Below, in pieces: positions 38,732 through 46,260 of a DNA stretch of 64,000 bases; within the stretch, counting starts at the first letter, position 1, and each line of letters begins with the position of its first letter. Source of the stretch: Lacihabitans soyangensis (GTDB lineage: Bacteria; Bacteroidota; Bacteroidia; Cytophagales; Spirosomataceae); contig NZ_RJUF01000180.1 in assembly GCF_024343775.1 (NCBI RefSeq), forward strand, positions 124,001-188,000, given 5' to 3'. Under the pieces are notes generated by a model. It was not told the DNA's origin and searched no databases. It worked only from the letters and a program-made list of their open reading frames with translations. Made by a program: the position numbers and the translations under genes.

Positions 38732-38752
38732 AAATTTATTAGTGAGATAATC
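38732..38752 (-). promoter_or_regulatory. Leader box GATTATCTCACTAATAAATT, copy 2
   Basis: Identical over 20 bases to copy 1; 9 nt before the ATG at 38723. Confidence 0.6.
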
Positions 38753-38768
38753 AATTTACTTATTCAAA

Positions 38769-39095
38769 TCAAGCTCCCCCACTGGGGCGGTCCGTCGTTA
38801 CGGCAGGGGGGGCTAAAGCTGGATGCTCAGCCAAGCCTAGCAACGCATTCTGTTGCCAAGTCAAAAACGCCTTCAGATAAGCCAGATATTCAGCCTCGTG
38901 GCAAGCCTTCACTGTCTTGGCCGCCACACCTTCAGCTATAAAATCCGCAGTCCGCTTCTCAAACGTGAAAAACTCATACCGGCTCTGATTCCCGTCAGTC
39001 GATACAAACCACCTAAACCCACGCCCTTCATTCCCATTGCCCTCTACCTTGTAAAAAGCATTAAAAGCAGGATACATATACCATCCGTTTGTCAT
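38769..39095 (-). CDS. Early protein, unknown; C-terminus replaced by a mini-repeat
   Basis: 108 residues from the ATG at 39095, which directly follows GATTATCTC, a partial leader box; an ATG at 39125 would add ten residues. MTNGWYMYPAFNAFYKVEGN, then RYEFFTFEKRTADFIAEGVA. The last residues (PPAVTTDRPSGGA) and the stop are encoded by a long-form family C mini-repeat. No family recognised. Confidence 0.5.
   Translation of the reverse strand: MTNGWYMYPAFNAFYKVEGNGNEGRGFRWFVSTDGNQSRYEFFTFEKRTADFIAEGVAAKTVKACHEAEYLAYLKAFLTWQQNALLGLAEHPALAPPAVTTDRPSGGA
38775..38813. repeat. Mini-repeat family C, long form, at a gene end
   Basis: CCCCCACTGGGG, GCGGTCCGTCGTTACGG, CAGGGGGGG. Same layout as at 11275-11312. 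Confidence 0.72.
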
Positions 39096-39102
39096 GAGAT
39101 AA

Positions 39103-39330
39103 TCAATTTCCAGTAGTTTCTTCAATAATCAGCCTATCCAATATTGGTAAAACAGCTTCAATACTTTTGAACTGTTCATTAGTGTCTAAGTGGCTTAAAT
39201 AAACCGTTCCATTTTTCTCAACAATCACAATGCAAAGAGGAAAACAGATAATCTTTTCGCCTTCAGAATTGTAATTCTCATAATTAAAATCCATCCCGGA
39301 TTCAATTAACTTAGTTGCAATTTTTAACAT
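39103..39330 (-). CDS. Early protein, unknown
   Basis: 75 residues from the ATG at 39330; AAAAGG and leader box copy 3 lie just upstream, so the more distal ATG at 39390 is rejected. LKIATKLIESGMDFNYENYN, IICFPLCIVIVEKNGTVYLS; ends with acidic helix. No family recognised. Confidence 0.5.
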   Translation of the reverse strand: MLKIATKLIESGMDFNYENYNSEGEKIICFPLCIVIVEKNGTVYLSHLDTNEQFKSIEAVLPILDRLIIEETTGN

Positions 39331-39339
39331 CCTTTTACT

Positions 39340-39360
39340 TAATTTATTAGTGAGATAATC
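39340..39360 (-). promoter_or_regulatory. Leader box GATTATCTCACTAATAAATT, copy 3
   Basis: 20-base match to copies 1 and 2; 10 nt before the ATG at 39330. Confidence 0.6.
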
Positions 39361-39386
39361 TAAAATCCTAAATCTAAAATCGACAA

Positions 39387-42300
39387 TCAAAACGCCTTCA
39401 ACTGCCCAGAATCACCGGGTACAGGATTACCCTGGTCACTGACCTGCGGTGCCTGAGCGGAGTCGAAGGCAGTCTTAATAAAAATACACTCCTTCGTTCC
39501 CTTCGCCTCAGTTGCCCTTATTTCGCCATTTCTGTACTCCTCTACGTTCACATGCTTCATAATTCGGCCATCTTTGCCTAGCAGATTCTTCGGATTCATC
39601 ACATAGCCTTTATACTGGCACCACGCCCTCATTCTGTCCATAAAGCCCTGAGGAGTCAAATTCGGGCTGATTCGTTTCTTGGCATCCTCAAACACCACAT
39701 GTCTCTGTACAAAGCTGTCCAACCTACCATTATCCTGGTGGAAAAACTCATCTGCCCAAGCCATCATACCAGGGCCCATTCTTTGCACCAAAATATTCTT
39801 CAGTACATTTTCCTCGGCACTCTCTACTTTGCCATGTATAAGCCAGCTCTGCACGCACCTCGCAAACACATTATCCGTCAGATTCCACTGTTCAGCGTCA
39901 AAATCCTCAAACAACGTCATACCAAACTCATCCTTCGGCAATCTCTCCTCCCTGTATTCACCGTTAGGGTTCTTGTGGTAATAGTCCGAAAAACTACTAA
40001 ACCACATCCTTCTCCTGGTACTTTTGTCATTCCTCGCAGGAGCAAAATTGCTCGTAATCGTCATCTTAGGGCTATCCGAAAAAGGAATAATATACTCCGT
40101 ATTGCCTTTTGGGTTTACAGGCATAAACCCCGTTATAAGGCCATAAAAAAAATCAAAATCAATACCCTTCATGGCATCGTCCACAAACAGATAATCCGTG
40201 TGTTCAGTCGTGCCTTCCATTATGTGCGGGTTCTCCAGTTGTTTCTTATCACGGCCATTCAAAAACTTCGTTCTCATGTAGCGGCTCAGTATCTCATAGC
40301 TAATACTCTTACCAGTTCCGCCATGGCTTTCGTTTTCGTCACTGGCTCCGGTCATCATATTGTAGTCCATCACCCACACACAATACGCCTCGGCCTTATC
40401 CTTATATCTATGCAGCAAATACCCAAACGTCTGCAGCTTCGAAATCAAAATCAACTTTTGCTCATGTATCTCCTGAGCTGTCAAAAGTGGCCCGTCAATA
40501 CTAAACTGATGCTCCTTCTTATACTTAGCTTGCTCCTCATCAGTCAGTTTATCCAACCTTTCCTCCAGCTCCACACGCCAATACACCCGGCTCGTATTAA
40601 TCAAAAAATTCAAAAAATGGCAATCCTTCCGTAAAATCTTAATATCAAACTCACCACTTTCATTCTCAAAAACCTCAAAAACAGGTTCCAAAATCTTCAC
40701 TCTGTCAGGTATTACCTCTTCCTCCCAAGCCACTGCAGGCACTTTGTTGTGTTGTATCGCCTTAATTCCCGTCCGTTCTATTTTCCAGGTTTCGTTCTCA
40801 AAAAACATCAGCTGATGACTCTTCCCGGTATCCTTAAAATCAAGGCTCAAATACTTCAAATTATCCATACTCGCCTCCGAAAACTGAGCCGAACGGTGAA
40901 ACGCATTCCTGATATCCACATAATTGTACCCAACCAACCTCATCACACTATCCACGTTCAGAAACTCCTTCACAAACTGATTAATATTCCTAAATCCAAT
41001 CTTTTGAACCACATTGCCCTTTTTCCTTACCAATATCTGTCCTGACTTCACCGAAGGCATTTCATAAAGCCCAAAATCATTTCTGTAAAGAAAATTATAC
41101 ATCAGCTCATTATTAGGCTTGTAATCAATCTGAGCACGGCCATTCTTCTTCACCACCTTACCCTCTTTATTCAGCTTCATATTCTCATCCCAGAATCTCA
41201 TTGGCATGCTCTGCTTCAGACAAGTATCAAACTCTCTTTGTCCATGATTTCTAAAAAAATCCCGCACATCCTTACACTGATTTCCCCTCAGATCATACTC
41301 TTTCTTCAGGTCATTTGGCAAAAAAATCAAATGAATATTCAGCCACTCCATGCCTATCTTCACCGCCTCCTGTACACCCGTTGTGTCTATGTCAGGCAGA
41401 TAATACACCTTCTCAGCTATTCCTGAAAGTTTACTATACTCTTCACTCGTTAGGCTAAACATCTCACTATCAAACCACACCACAGCATAACCCATTGCCG
41501 CCACATTCAAGGCATCAGAACCACCAGAGCATATAATAATCTCATTCAGTTTCTTAGCTGGTTTTCTATTACTTTCAACCTCATCCTCCTGCCCTGAGCC
41601 TGTCGAAGCGTCACTGTCTTCCAACAGCTGCTCATACTTCTTCTTAGCCATCGCATAGCCAAACATCACACGGCTCTTCTCTCCCCTGATCACGAACCTA
41701 TACTTCTTATCTCTAGCACTCGGTTTATAAATTTTCTGCCAGGTACCAGCTTCCCACATCAGTATCGGAAAACTAGCCGTCGACCCAAACCTATGCGTTA
41801 CCAGGTTACCGCTTTTCTCCTCTCTTGAGGTCAAATCATAATGTTTCAGAGAAATCAACCCATACTCCTTGCATAGGTCAATAGCATTCCTCATCGCCAC
41901 ATCATCACCTTTGGCCTCCAACTTATCCTTTTCCAGCTTCAAGTTCAGTCCTTGCAGTCTATCCCACACACGCCTTGCAAAAACCGTCTGAAGCTCACCT
42001 TTGTCCCATTCCTTGGTTTCAAAAGCAATATTTCCCACAGGTGCACCCTCTACAGGAGGCAGTTTCTCATACTTATACTCAGCCTTTTGCTTAGTCGTTT
42101 CTTGGCTCAGTCCATGCTTTTCAGCCAAAATATTCAGACACTCCACAAAGCTCGGCTTTCGGCTATCCTCACGCATCATCACCTCAAGAGCATTCATCAC
42201 CAAGAAACCGCCCTTGGTAGTGCCACTATCACCAAAATCCGTTACATAGTAAATACCATTGTACTCCGACAACCTACAGCTCGCACTTCCTTCGTCTCTA

Positions 42301-42428
42301 ATCTTAAAATACTTCTTCGTACCCTCCTTGCCAACAGACTGCGGATAATACTCATGAATAATATCCAAACCACCATTAGTGGCATCATACACCATCTGGG
42401 GCGTTACTTTCCATTCCTGTTGTGTCAT
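39387..42428 (-). CDS. Primase-helicase type replication protein
   Basis: 1013 residues. The N-terminal region (QSVGKEGTKKYFKIRDEGSA, YYVTDFGDSGTTKGG) looks like a primase zinc-less DNA-binding part. A TOPRIM-like module at about 300-360 has IIICSGGSDALNVAAMGYAV and VYYLPDIDTTGVQEAV. A superfamily 3-type ATPase at about 710-860 has GGTGKSISYEILSRYM (Walker A), YLFVDDAMKGIDFDFF (Walker B) and ITSNFAPARNDKSTRRRMWF (sensor/arginine). It should unwind and prime phage DNA. In-frame mini-repeats add DASTGSGQ near 280 and AFDSAQAPQ near the end. Confidence 0.82.
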   Translation of the reverse strand: MTQQEWKVTPQMVYDATNGGLDIIHEYYPQSVGKEGTKKYFKIRDEGSASCRLSEYNGIYYVTDFGDSGTTKGGFLVMNALEVMMREDSRKPSFVECLNILAEKHGLSQETTKQKAEYKYEKLPPVEGAPVGNIAFETKEWDKGELQTVFARRVWDRLQGLNLKLEKDKLEAKGDDVAMRNAIDLCKEYGLISLKHYDLTSREEKSGNLVTHRFGSTASFPILMWEAGTWQKIYKPSARDKKYRFVIRGEKSRVMFGYAMAKKKYEQLLEDSDASTGSGQEDEVESNRKPAKKLNEIIICSGGSDALNVAAMGYAVVWFDSEMFSLTSEEYSKLSGIAEKVYYLPDIDTTGVQEAVKIGMEWLNIHLIFLPNDLKKEYDLRGNQCKDVRDFFRNHGQREFDTCLKQSMPMRFWDENMKLNKEGKVVKKNGRAQIDYKPNNELMYNFLYRNDFGLYEMPSVKSGQILVRKKGNVVQKIGFRNINQFVKEFLNVDSVMRLVGYNYVDIRNAFHRSAQFSEASMDNLKYLSLDFKDTGKSHQLMFFENETWKIERTGIKAIQHNKVPAVAWEEEVIPDRVKILEPVFEVFENESGEFDIKILRKDCHFLNFLINTSRVYWRVELEERLDKLTDEEQAKYKKEHQFSIDGPLLTAQEIHEQKLILISKLQTFGYLLHRYKDKAEAYCVWVMDYNMMTGASDENESHGGTGKSISYEILSRYMRTKFLNGRDKKQLENPHIMEGTTEHTDYLFVDDAMKGIDFDFFYGLITGFMPVNPKGNTEYIIPFSDSPKMTITSNFAPARNDKSTRRRMWFSSFSDYYHKNPNGEYREERLPKDEFGMTLFEDFDAEQWNLTDNVFARCVQSWLIHGKVESAEENVLKNILVQRMGPGMMAWADEFFHQDNGRLDSFVQRHVVFEDAKKRISPNLTPQGFMDRMRAWCQYKGYVMNPKNLLGKDGRIMKHVNVEEYRNGEIRATEAKGTKECIFIKTAFDSAQAPQVSDQGNPVPGDSGQLKAF
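39451..39470. repeat. Mini-repeat family B, read in frame
   Basis: GCCTGAGCGGAGTCGAAGGC encodes AFDSAQAP near the C-terminus of the primase-helicase. Confidence 0.78.
41592..41608. repeat. Mini-repeat family B, read in frame
   Basis: CCCTGAGCCTGTCGAAG encodes STGSGQ in a linker of the primase-helicase. Confidence 0.75.
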
Positions 42429-42471
42429 ATCGCCACCAGTTTTAAATTTCTCATATAATTAGGGAAGTCTT

Positions 42472-42690
42472 TTATTTATTTGCATTGCCTGGAGTTATCC
42501 AGTTGGGTGCCAAAGGGCTTTCTTTTTGAGGGCCGTAGTCCTGCACCTTCTCGCACCAAGGGCATTTAGTCTTAATATTCTTCAGCTCAAGAGCCACTTG
42601 TACGCCATAATTAGCTTTACAACTACTGCAGTTAACCACATCATTATGCAGCTGCAGTTGAGAATTATCGGGAATGGTATTAGAATTCAT
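42472..42690 (-). CDS. Zinc-ribbon protein (Com-like)
   Basis: 72 residues with two CxxC pairs: VVNCSSCKANYG and IKTKCPWCEKVQDYG, giving a single zinc ribbon. Similar small ribbons (Com family) control translation or bind nucleic acid in phages. Its start overlaps the preceding stop by 4 nt (ATGA), so it is the fourth gene of a coupled early chain. Exact role unknown. Confidence 0.6.
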   Translation of the reverse strand: MNSNTIPDNSQLQLHNDVVNCSSCKANYGVQVALELKNIKTKCPWCEKVQDYGPQKESPLAPNWITPGNANK

Positions 42691-42884
42691 ATCCTATTCA
42701 GCAGTTTTTTAAAGGTTTTCATTTTTTGATGATACTCAGCCCGCATATGAAACTCCGTCTCTGGGTCCTGTATCACATCTTCACAAGCCGCTATCTCATT
42801 CTCCAGAAGTGTTTTAGCGTCTGGTATTTGCTCCAGCTTAATGCTTGAGTCATTAATCGCGTCAATAGTCTCTTGTAGGTTCAT
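42687..42884 (-). CDS. Small helical early protein, unknown
   Basis: 65 residues, acidic and all helical (LQETIDAINDSSIKLEQIPD; FHMRAEYHQKMKTFKKLLNR). ATGA overlaps on both sides link it to the neighbours. No family recognised. Confidence 0.5.
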   Translation of the reverse strand: MNLQETIDAINDSSIKLEQIPDAKTLLENEIAACEDVIQDPETEFHMRAEYHQKMKTFKKLLNRI

Positions 42885-42991
42885 GATTTCTTCCTATTTT
42901 TATATTTATCAATACCAATATCCACCAACAGGTACACGCCCAAAGCCGCCACACCACACCAAAGAGCCAGATCTATACATTCCTTTTTCAT
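42881..42991 (-). CDS. 36-residue single-helix membrane microprotein
   Basis: One membrane helix (IDLALWCGVAALGVYLLVDI) with a charged N-terminus (MKKE) and a basic C-terminus (KYKNRKK). Start and stop each overlap the neighbour by ATGA, so it is coupled in translation. This context makes it likely real despite its size. It might act on the host membrane early in infection. Confidence 0.6.
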   Translation of the reverse strand: MKKECIDLALWCGVAALGVYLLVDIGIDKYKNRKKS

Positions 42992-43287
42992 GGCATCACA
43001 AGTTTTTGTCGTTTCTTCAATCCATCCACATTCGTTTTGGCCAGCTCTTGAGCTTCAACCAACTTCGTCAGAGCCTCTACCACCTTCTTAGTAGGCAGTA
43101 ATCCAGCCTTTCCGGCCTTAACATTTCTCACACAATCCTTCCCTACAGCAGTCAGGAAAAAATTGTCATAAACCACGAGCTGCTTTCTTTCAAAATGCGG
43201 AGCCTTCAAATACAAATCATCAAAAAGACCCCTCCAATAGCCCACATCTAGCATTTCATTCTCTGGTTTTTCTACTTTTTTTAGCAT
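42988..43287 (-). CDS. First gene of the early operon, unknown
   Basis: 99 residues: MLDVGYWRGLFDDLYLKAPH, YDNFFLTAVGKDCVRNVKAG, then a long helix rich in Lys/Leu. Basic overall. First gene behind the repressor-controlled early promoter, 64-70 nt from the predicted start of transcription. Might be an early regulator or anti-host protein; not recognised. Confidence 0.55.
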   Translation of the reverse strand: MLKKVEKPENEMLDVGYWRGLFDDLYLKAPHFERKQLVVYDNFFLTAVGKDCVRNVKAGKAGLLPTKKVVEALTKLVEAQELAKTNVDGLKKRQKLVMP

Positions 43288-43320
43288 TTTAAGGTAGTTA
43301 TACGCTATGAATTAATTATT

Positions 43321-43357
43321 TTACGCCGTTTCTTTACGTTGTAATTTTACGGCGTAA
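43321..43357. promoter_or_regulatory. Inverted repeat over the early transcription start
   Basis: TTACGCCGT (43321-43329) and ACGGCGTAA (43349-43357) are perfect arms. A smaller dyad TTACGTTGTAA lies between them. The position overlaps and follows the predicted start of the early transcript. Confidence 0.6.
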
Positions 43358-43389
43358 CAAAAGTATCAAACAAAGTAATAATTAGCAAA
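43358..43389 (-). promoter_or_regulatory. Main early lytic promoter with repressor operator
   Basis: Minus strand TTTG, 20 nt, TACTTTTG. The spacer CTAATTATTACTTTGTTTGA includes TTTG-half sites that recur in both orientations to 43440. Predicted start near 43351. Transcribes the early operon leftwards. Confidence 0.8.
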
Positions 43390-43427
43390 TAAAGTGAGAC
43401 TTTATTTCATTATTCTTTGCAATAACC

Positions 43428-43440
43428 TCAAACAAAGTAA
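43428..43440 (+). promoter_or_regulatory. Operator half site TCAAACAAAGTAA next to the repressor start
   Basis: Copy of TCAAACAAAGTAA at 43366-43378, three nt before the repressor ATG; suggests autoregulation. Confidence 0.5.
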
Positions 43441-43442
43441 GA

Positions 43443-43832
43443 ATGTCCGATTTTAAAGAGAGATTAGCCAAGCTCATGAAAGAGCGAAACTTTAACAGTT
43501 CAACGCTAGGAGAAGCCTTAGGATACAAATCCACTTCTACAGTTTTGAAATGGATATCAGGCAAAGGAATGCCCGATTTACATAAAATTCAAGATTTAGC
43601 CAAGACCTTAGACGTAGACCCAGCATACCTACTATTCGGCACCCAACCGCCCAAACAATATGCAACAGAACAAAAACTAGGTCAATTTTTAGAGCCAAAC
43701 ACACCATACGGCATATCTCCCGAAGAGCTCATAGAATTTTACAAATGGAAGGCCAACAAAGCCACAGAAGAAGCCCAAAGAGCCAATCTTCAAGTCGAAA
43801 GACTAAAGAGTACTGAGGTGGATGCTAAGTAG
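43443..43832 (+). CDS. Prophage XRE-family repressor
   Basis: 129 residues. N-terminal helix-turn-helix: FKERLAKLMKERNFNSSTLG, EALGYKSTSTVLKWISGKGM, PDLHKIQDLAKTLDVDPAYL (residues 4-62), the standard XRE/Cro-CI layout with LLFG after it. The C-terminal tail is a coiled coil (LIEFYKWKANKATEEAQRAN) and no S24 cleavage domain is present, so induction must differ from lambda. It is on the + strand, divergent from the early operon, with copies of one half site in between. It also likely binds at 32.7 kb. Confidence 0.88.
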   Translation: MSDFKERLAKLMKERNFNSSTLGEALGYKSTSTVLKWISGKGMPDLHKIQDLAKTLDVDPAYLLFGTQPPKQYATEQKLGQFLEPNTPYGISPEELIEFYKWKANKATEEAQRANLQVERLKSTEVDAK

Positions 43833-44033
43833 CCCAAACTAACACGCAAAAAAACGACATTATACCCACCAGTTATACAAGTAGCATAGGCATGCTAGCA
43901 TTAAAATTAATGACAAAATACTGACACCGAGTGAACAATATGACAACATAAAATCCAAAATGACAACTTCAAAAAACCTATAAAAACCTTATTATCAACA
44001 ACATAAACTAAGTATTACCAAATTAACGCTGAA
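43833..44033. other. Prophage right arm, no gene seen
   Basis: About 200 bp between the repressor stop and the attachment site; AT-rich, no hairpin or open frame worth noting. Confidence 0.6.
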
Positions 44034-44056
44034 TTCGAATCCCTGCGTCTCCACGA
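44034..44056 (+). other. Prophage right attachment site: 3' fragment of a tRNA or tmRNA
   Basis: TTCGAAT loop, CCCTG (3' half of a T stem), CGTCTCC (3' half of an acceptor stem), A and then CGA fit positions 54-73 of a tRNA; the 5' half is missing because phage sequence begins there. Acceptor would be GGAGACG, compatible with tRNA-Ser or tmRNA. The intact gene should lie left of the window, upstream of the integrase. Confidence 0.7.
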
Positions 44057-44061
44057 ATACT

Positions 44062-44100
44062 AATCGTAACTATTTGATTACTAAATAGTTACGATTTTTT
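44062..44100 (+). terminator. Strong terminator of the displaced tRNA-type gene
   Basis: Perfect 14-bp stem AATCGTAACTATTT / AAATAGTTACGATT with a 7-nt loop and a T-run, immediately after the tRNA-type fragment. Confidence 0.88.
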
Positions 44101-44220
44101 ATTTGCGATTTAGCCCACATTTAGCCCACAATTTTTATTTAGGATAATTTTTGAGGTAATTAAATAACCAAAAAAGCCACTCTCAGAAATTTATTTTCCG
44201 AACGGCCAATTCATGAATTT

Positions 44221-44403
44221 TTACTCACATCTCACCTCGATCACCTCATTCAGTTTAGTAGTAAATCGTCTAGAAAGCTTCTCCTGTTTCGCTTTTTAAA
44301 CTCGAGCTTGGTCTTGTATCGCCAACTTTTCTTTTTGTCGACCTATGTCAGTAATAAGCTTATCTATTATACTAATCAATATTTTGGGCCATGGGTTAGG
44401 TGC
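44221..44403 (-). pseudogene. umuC 3' remnant (diverged second copy)
   Basis: About 60 codons collinear with the last part of the intact umuC at 57274-58539, including KLSRRFTTKLNEVIEV just before the stop. It lacks an upstream gene and has one in-frame TAA where umuC has Trp (DQARV-stop against DKDRVW). Many synonymous and other changes make it a diverged relative rather than a recent copy. It follows the tRNA-type fragment and terminator in the same order as near 57.1 kb. Confidence 0.85.
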
Positions 44404-44684
44404 CTAAATGGAGATTTAAACATTCATTATGAAGCTTCTCCATATAGGACATCAACAAATTTAACATTAGCTGTAATGTCAATGATGGGGATTTGAGAAT
44501 TCATTCCGAAGCAGAATACAAGAGCAGGTTTGAATATTTACTTCAAAAAGGAGTCGATATGAGTAACGACCCCTCCTAGAAGTTCTTTAATTGTATTCTA
44601 AAAACAGGTTAATCAATTTTCAAAACCTTTCTAATGAATGGAAAGTTATGACATTTTGACCAAGCTGAGCTCTAGTATATTCTT
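44404..44684. other. Degenerate stretch, no intact gene
   Basis: A broken + strand reading (SEAEYKSRFEYLLQKGVDMS near 44500-44575) ends in a stop and has no start. It may be the end of a lost gene. Nothing else is seen. Confidence 0.4.
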
Positions 44685-46163
44685 TTATTTCACGAAATTG
44701 AAATTAACTGAGCCTCCAATGTTTTTCGGAAAAACAAGGTTGGTTAGCACAGCCTGACCTTCGTTTGCGAATATTTCAACAATTGATTTATCAACGAAAA
44801 TATCTAACTTAATGATGTTGTTTTCGGGCTCTACAGTCATTCTTTCAACGCTTGGAAATTTTTCATTGAAATTTACTACACCTGATTTTGTTCTGTCAAA
44901 GCTCAGTTTTTTGGTGATTGAATCATAATTTATGGTTGATTTTTCGTCACCATTTTTTAATAAATCAATAGAAAATCCTTTTGAATCTGTCAGGTCTATT
45001 GTGAAATTCAGACGATAAGAATTGCTTTTCATTTCAATGGTTTTTCGATTTGCTGAGTTATTCATACTGAAATTGAGCACTTCGGTTTGAATATTATCTG
45101 AAAATATAGGTTTCTGAACCATCTTATATTTCCCATTTTTTTCAATCAAGGAAATTTTTCGGGGCATCGAAAACATTGCTCTTCTGCCTTCAGCTGTAAG
45201 ATCAACTGCGTAAGCCCAATTGTTCACCCAAGCCATAATTATTGGGTTCTTTTCTTTTTCAGGTAGATTATTGAAGGGCACAGCCGCATAAAAATCTTTA
45301 CCGTAGTCTATTCTTAAAACCCCTGTTTGAGCATCCGGCGTGAATTTTTTTCCATCAAATTCACCAACAAAATACTGCATTCCTACATAATCCGTATCTT
45401 CATGTGCACTCGATATCATTGAAATCCACTTAAATTTATCACTGTTTTCAATCGGTACTTTAAATAGCGATGGACATTCCCATATTTTAGCATAATCTCC
45501 AATTTTTCCAAATTCGCTCACTAATTCCCAGTTTTTTAGGTCAGCTGATTCATAGATTTGGGCAGTATATTCTAGCGATTTTACGACAATCATTTTCCAT
45601 TTGCCTTCATGCCAAAAAACCGATGGGTCTCGGAAGTCAGTCATTTTGAGGTCAAGTATGGGGTTTTTATCGTAGAATTTCCATGTTCTTCCTTTGTCCG
45701 AACTATAGGCCAAACTTTGTGCTTGCCCGATACCTTTACCATCCTTCTCAATATGGGCAGTATATATTGCTACCATCCCAGACTTGAATCCTTCTTCAAA
45801 AAGTCCAGATGTATTTAAAGTATCTATCACAGCACTTCCCGAGAATACCATGTTTACAGATCCATCGGAATTCTTGGTTTCTGGAATGGCTACTGGCAAT
45901 TCTTTCCATGTCTTAAGGTCAGCTGACACGGCATGACCCCAGCTCATGTGGCCCCATTTTTCGCCAAAAGGATTATATTGATAAAATAAATGGTACTCGC
46001 CGTCTAAATGTACCATGCCGTTAGGGTCATTTACCCAGTTTTTTTCTGAGGTATAATGATAGTCAGGATGATAAGTTGTCAAATCTCTTTTGCTATCTGC
46101 CGATATGGTGGTACAAGAATAAGAAATGATGGCAATTATCAGAATGATAAATATATTTTGCAT
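44685..46163 (-). CDS. GH32 fructan hydrolase, lipoprotein
   Basis: 492 residues. The signal ends ISYSC (Cys17), so it is probably a lipoprotein. GH32 motifs in order: WVNDPNG with nucleophile Asp46, FRDPSVFW (RDP, about 178-180) and WECPSLF with the acid/base Glu229. The C-terminal beta-sandwich (KIDIFVDKSIVEIFANEGQA-like end) completes the family architecture at normal length. It should release fructose from levan, inulin or sucrose; the exact specificity cannot be read. Last gene of the locus, behind a hairpin that may reduce its transcript level. Confidence 0.93.
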   Translation of the reverse strand: MQNIFIILIIAIISYSCTTISADSKRDLTTYHPDYHYTSEKNWVNDPNGMVHLDGEYHLFYQYNPFGEKWGHMSWGHAVSADLKTWKELPVAIPETKNSDGSVNMVFSGSAVIDTLNTSGLFEEGFKSGMVAIYTAHIEKDGKGIGQAQSLAYSSDKGRTWKFYDKNPILDLKMTDFRDPSVFWHEGKWKMIVVKSLEYTAQIYESADLKNWELVSEFGKIGDYAKIWECPSLFKVPIENSDKFKWISMISSAHEDTDYVGMQYFVGEFDGKKFTPDAQTGVLRIDYGKDFYAAVPFNNLPEKEKNPIIMAWVNNWAYAVDLTAEGRRAMFSMPRKISLIEKNGKYKMVQKPIFSDNIQTEVLNFSMNNSANRKTIEMKSNSYRLNFTIDLTDSKGFSIDLLKNGDEKSTINYDSITKKLSFDRTKSGVVNFNEKFPSVERMTVEPENNIIKLDIFVDKSIVEIFANEGQAVLTNLVFPKNIGGSVNFNFVK

Positions 46164-46199
46164 TGAATAAATGTTTAAATAATATATTAAGATTTAAAA

Positions 46200-46231
46200 A
46201 AATGGTAGCAGTAAATCAACCACTACCATTT
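46200..46231 (-). terminator. Hairpin between susD and GH32, partial terminator
   Basis: AAATGGTAG / CTACCATTT 9-bp stem with a 14-nt loop, followed by a T-run on the minus strand. Confidence 0.6.
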
Positions 46232-46260
46232 TGGACAATCAAATCCTATGAAGATTTATT

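Noticed and set aside
1-44060. Mu-like transposable phage
   Set aside because: No MuA/MuB-type genes; a tyrosine integrase and a tRNA-type site are present instead.
44440-44452. ATAGGACAT, close to the late nonamer
   Set aside because: One mismatch in the core, outside the prophage and not upstream of a gene.
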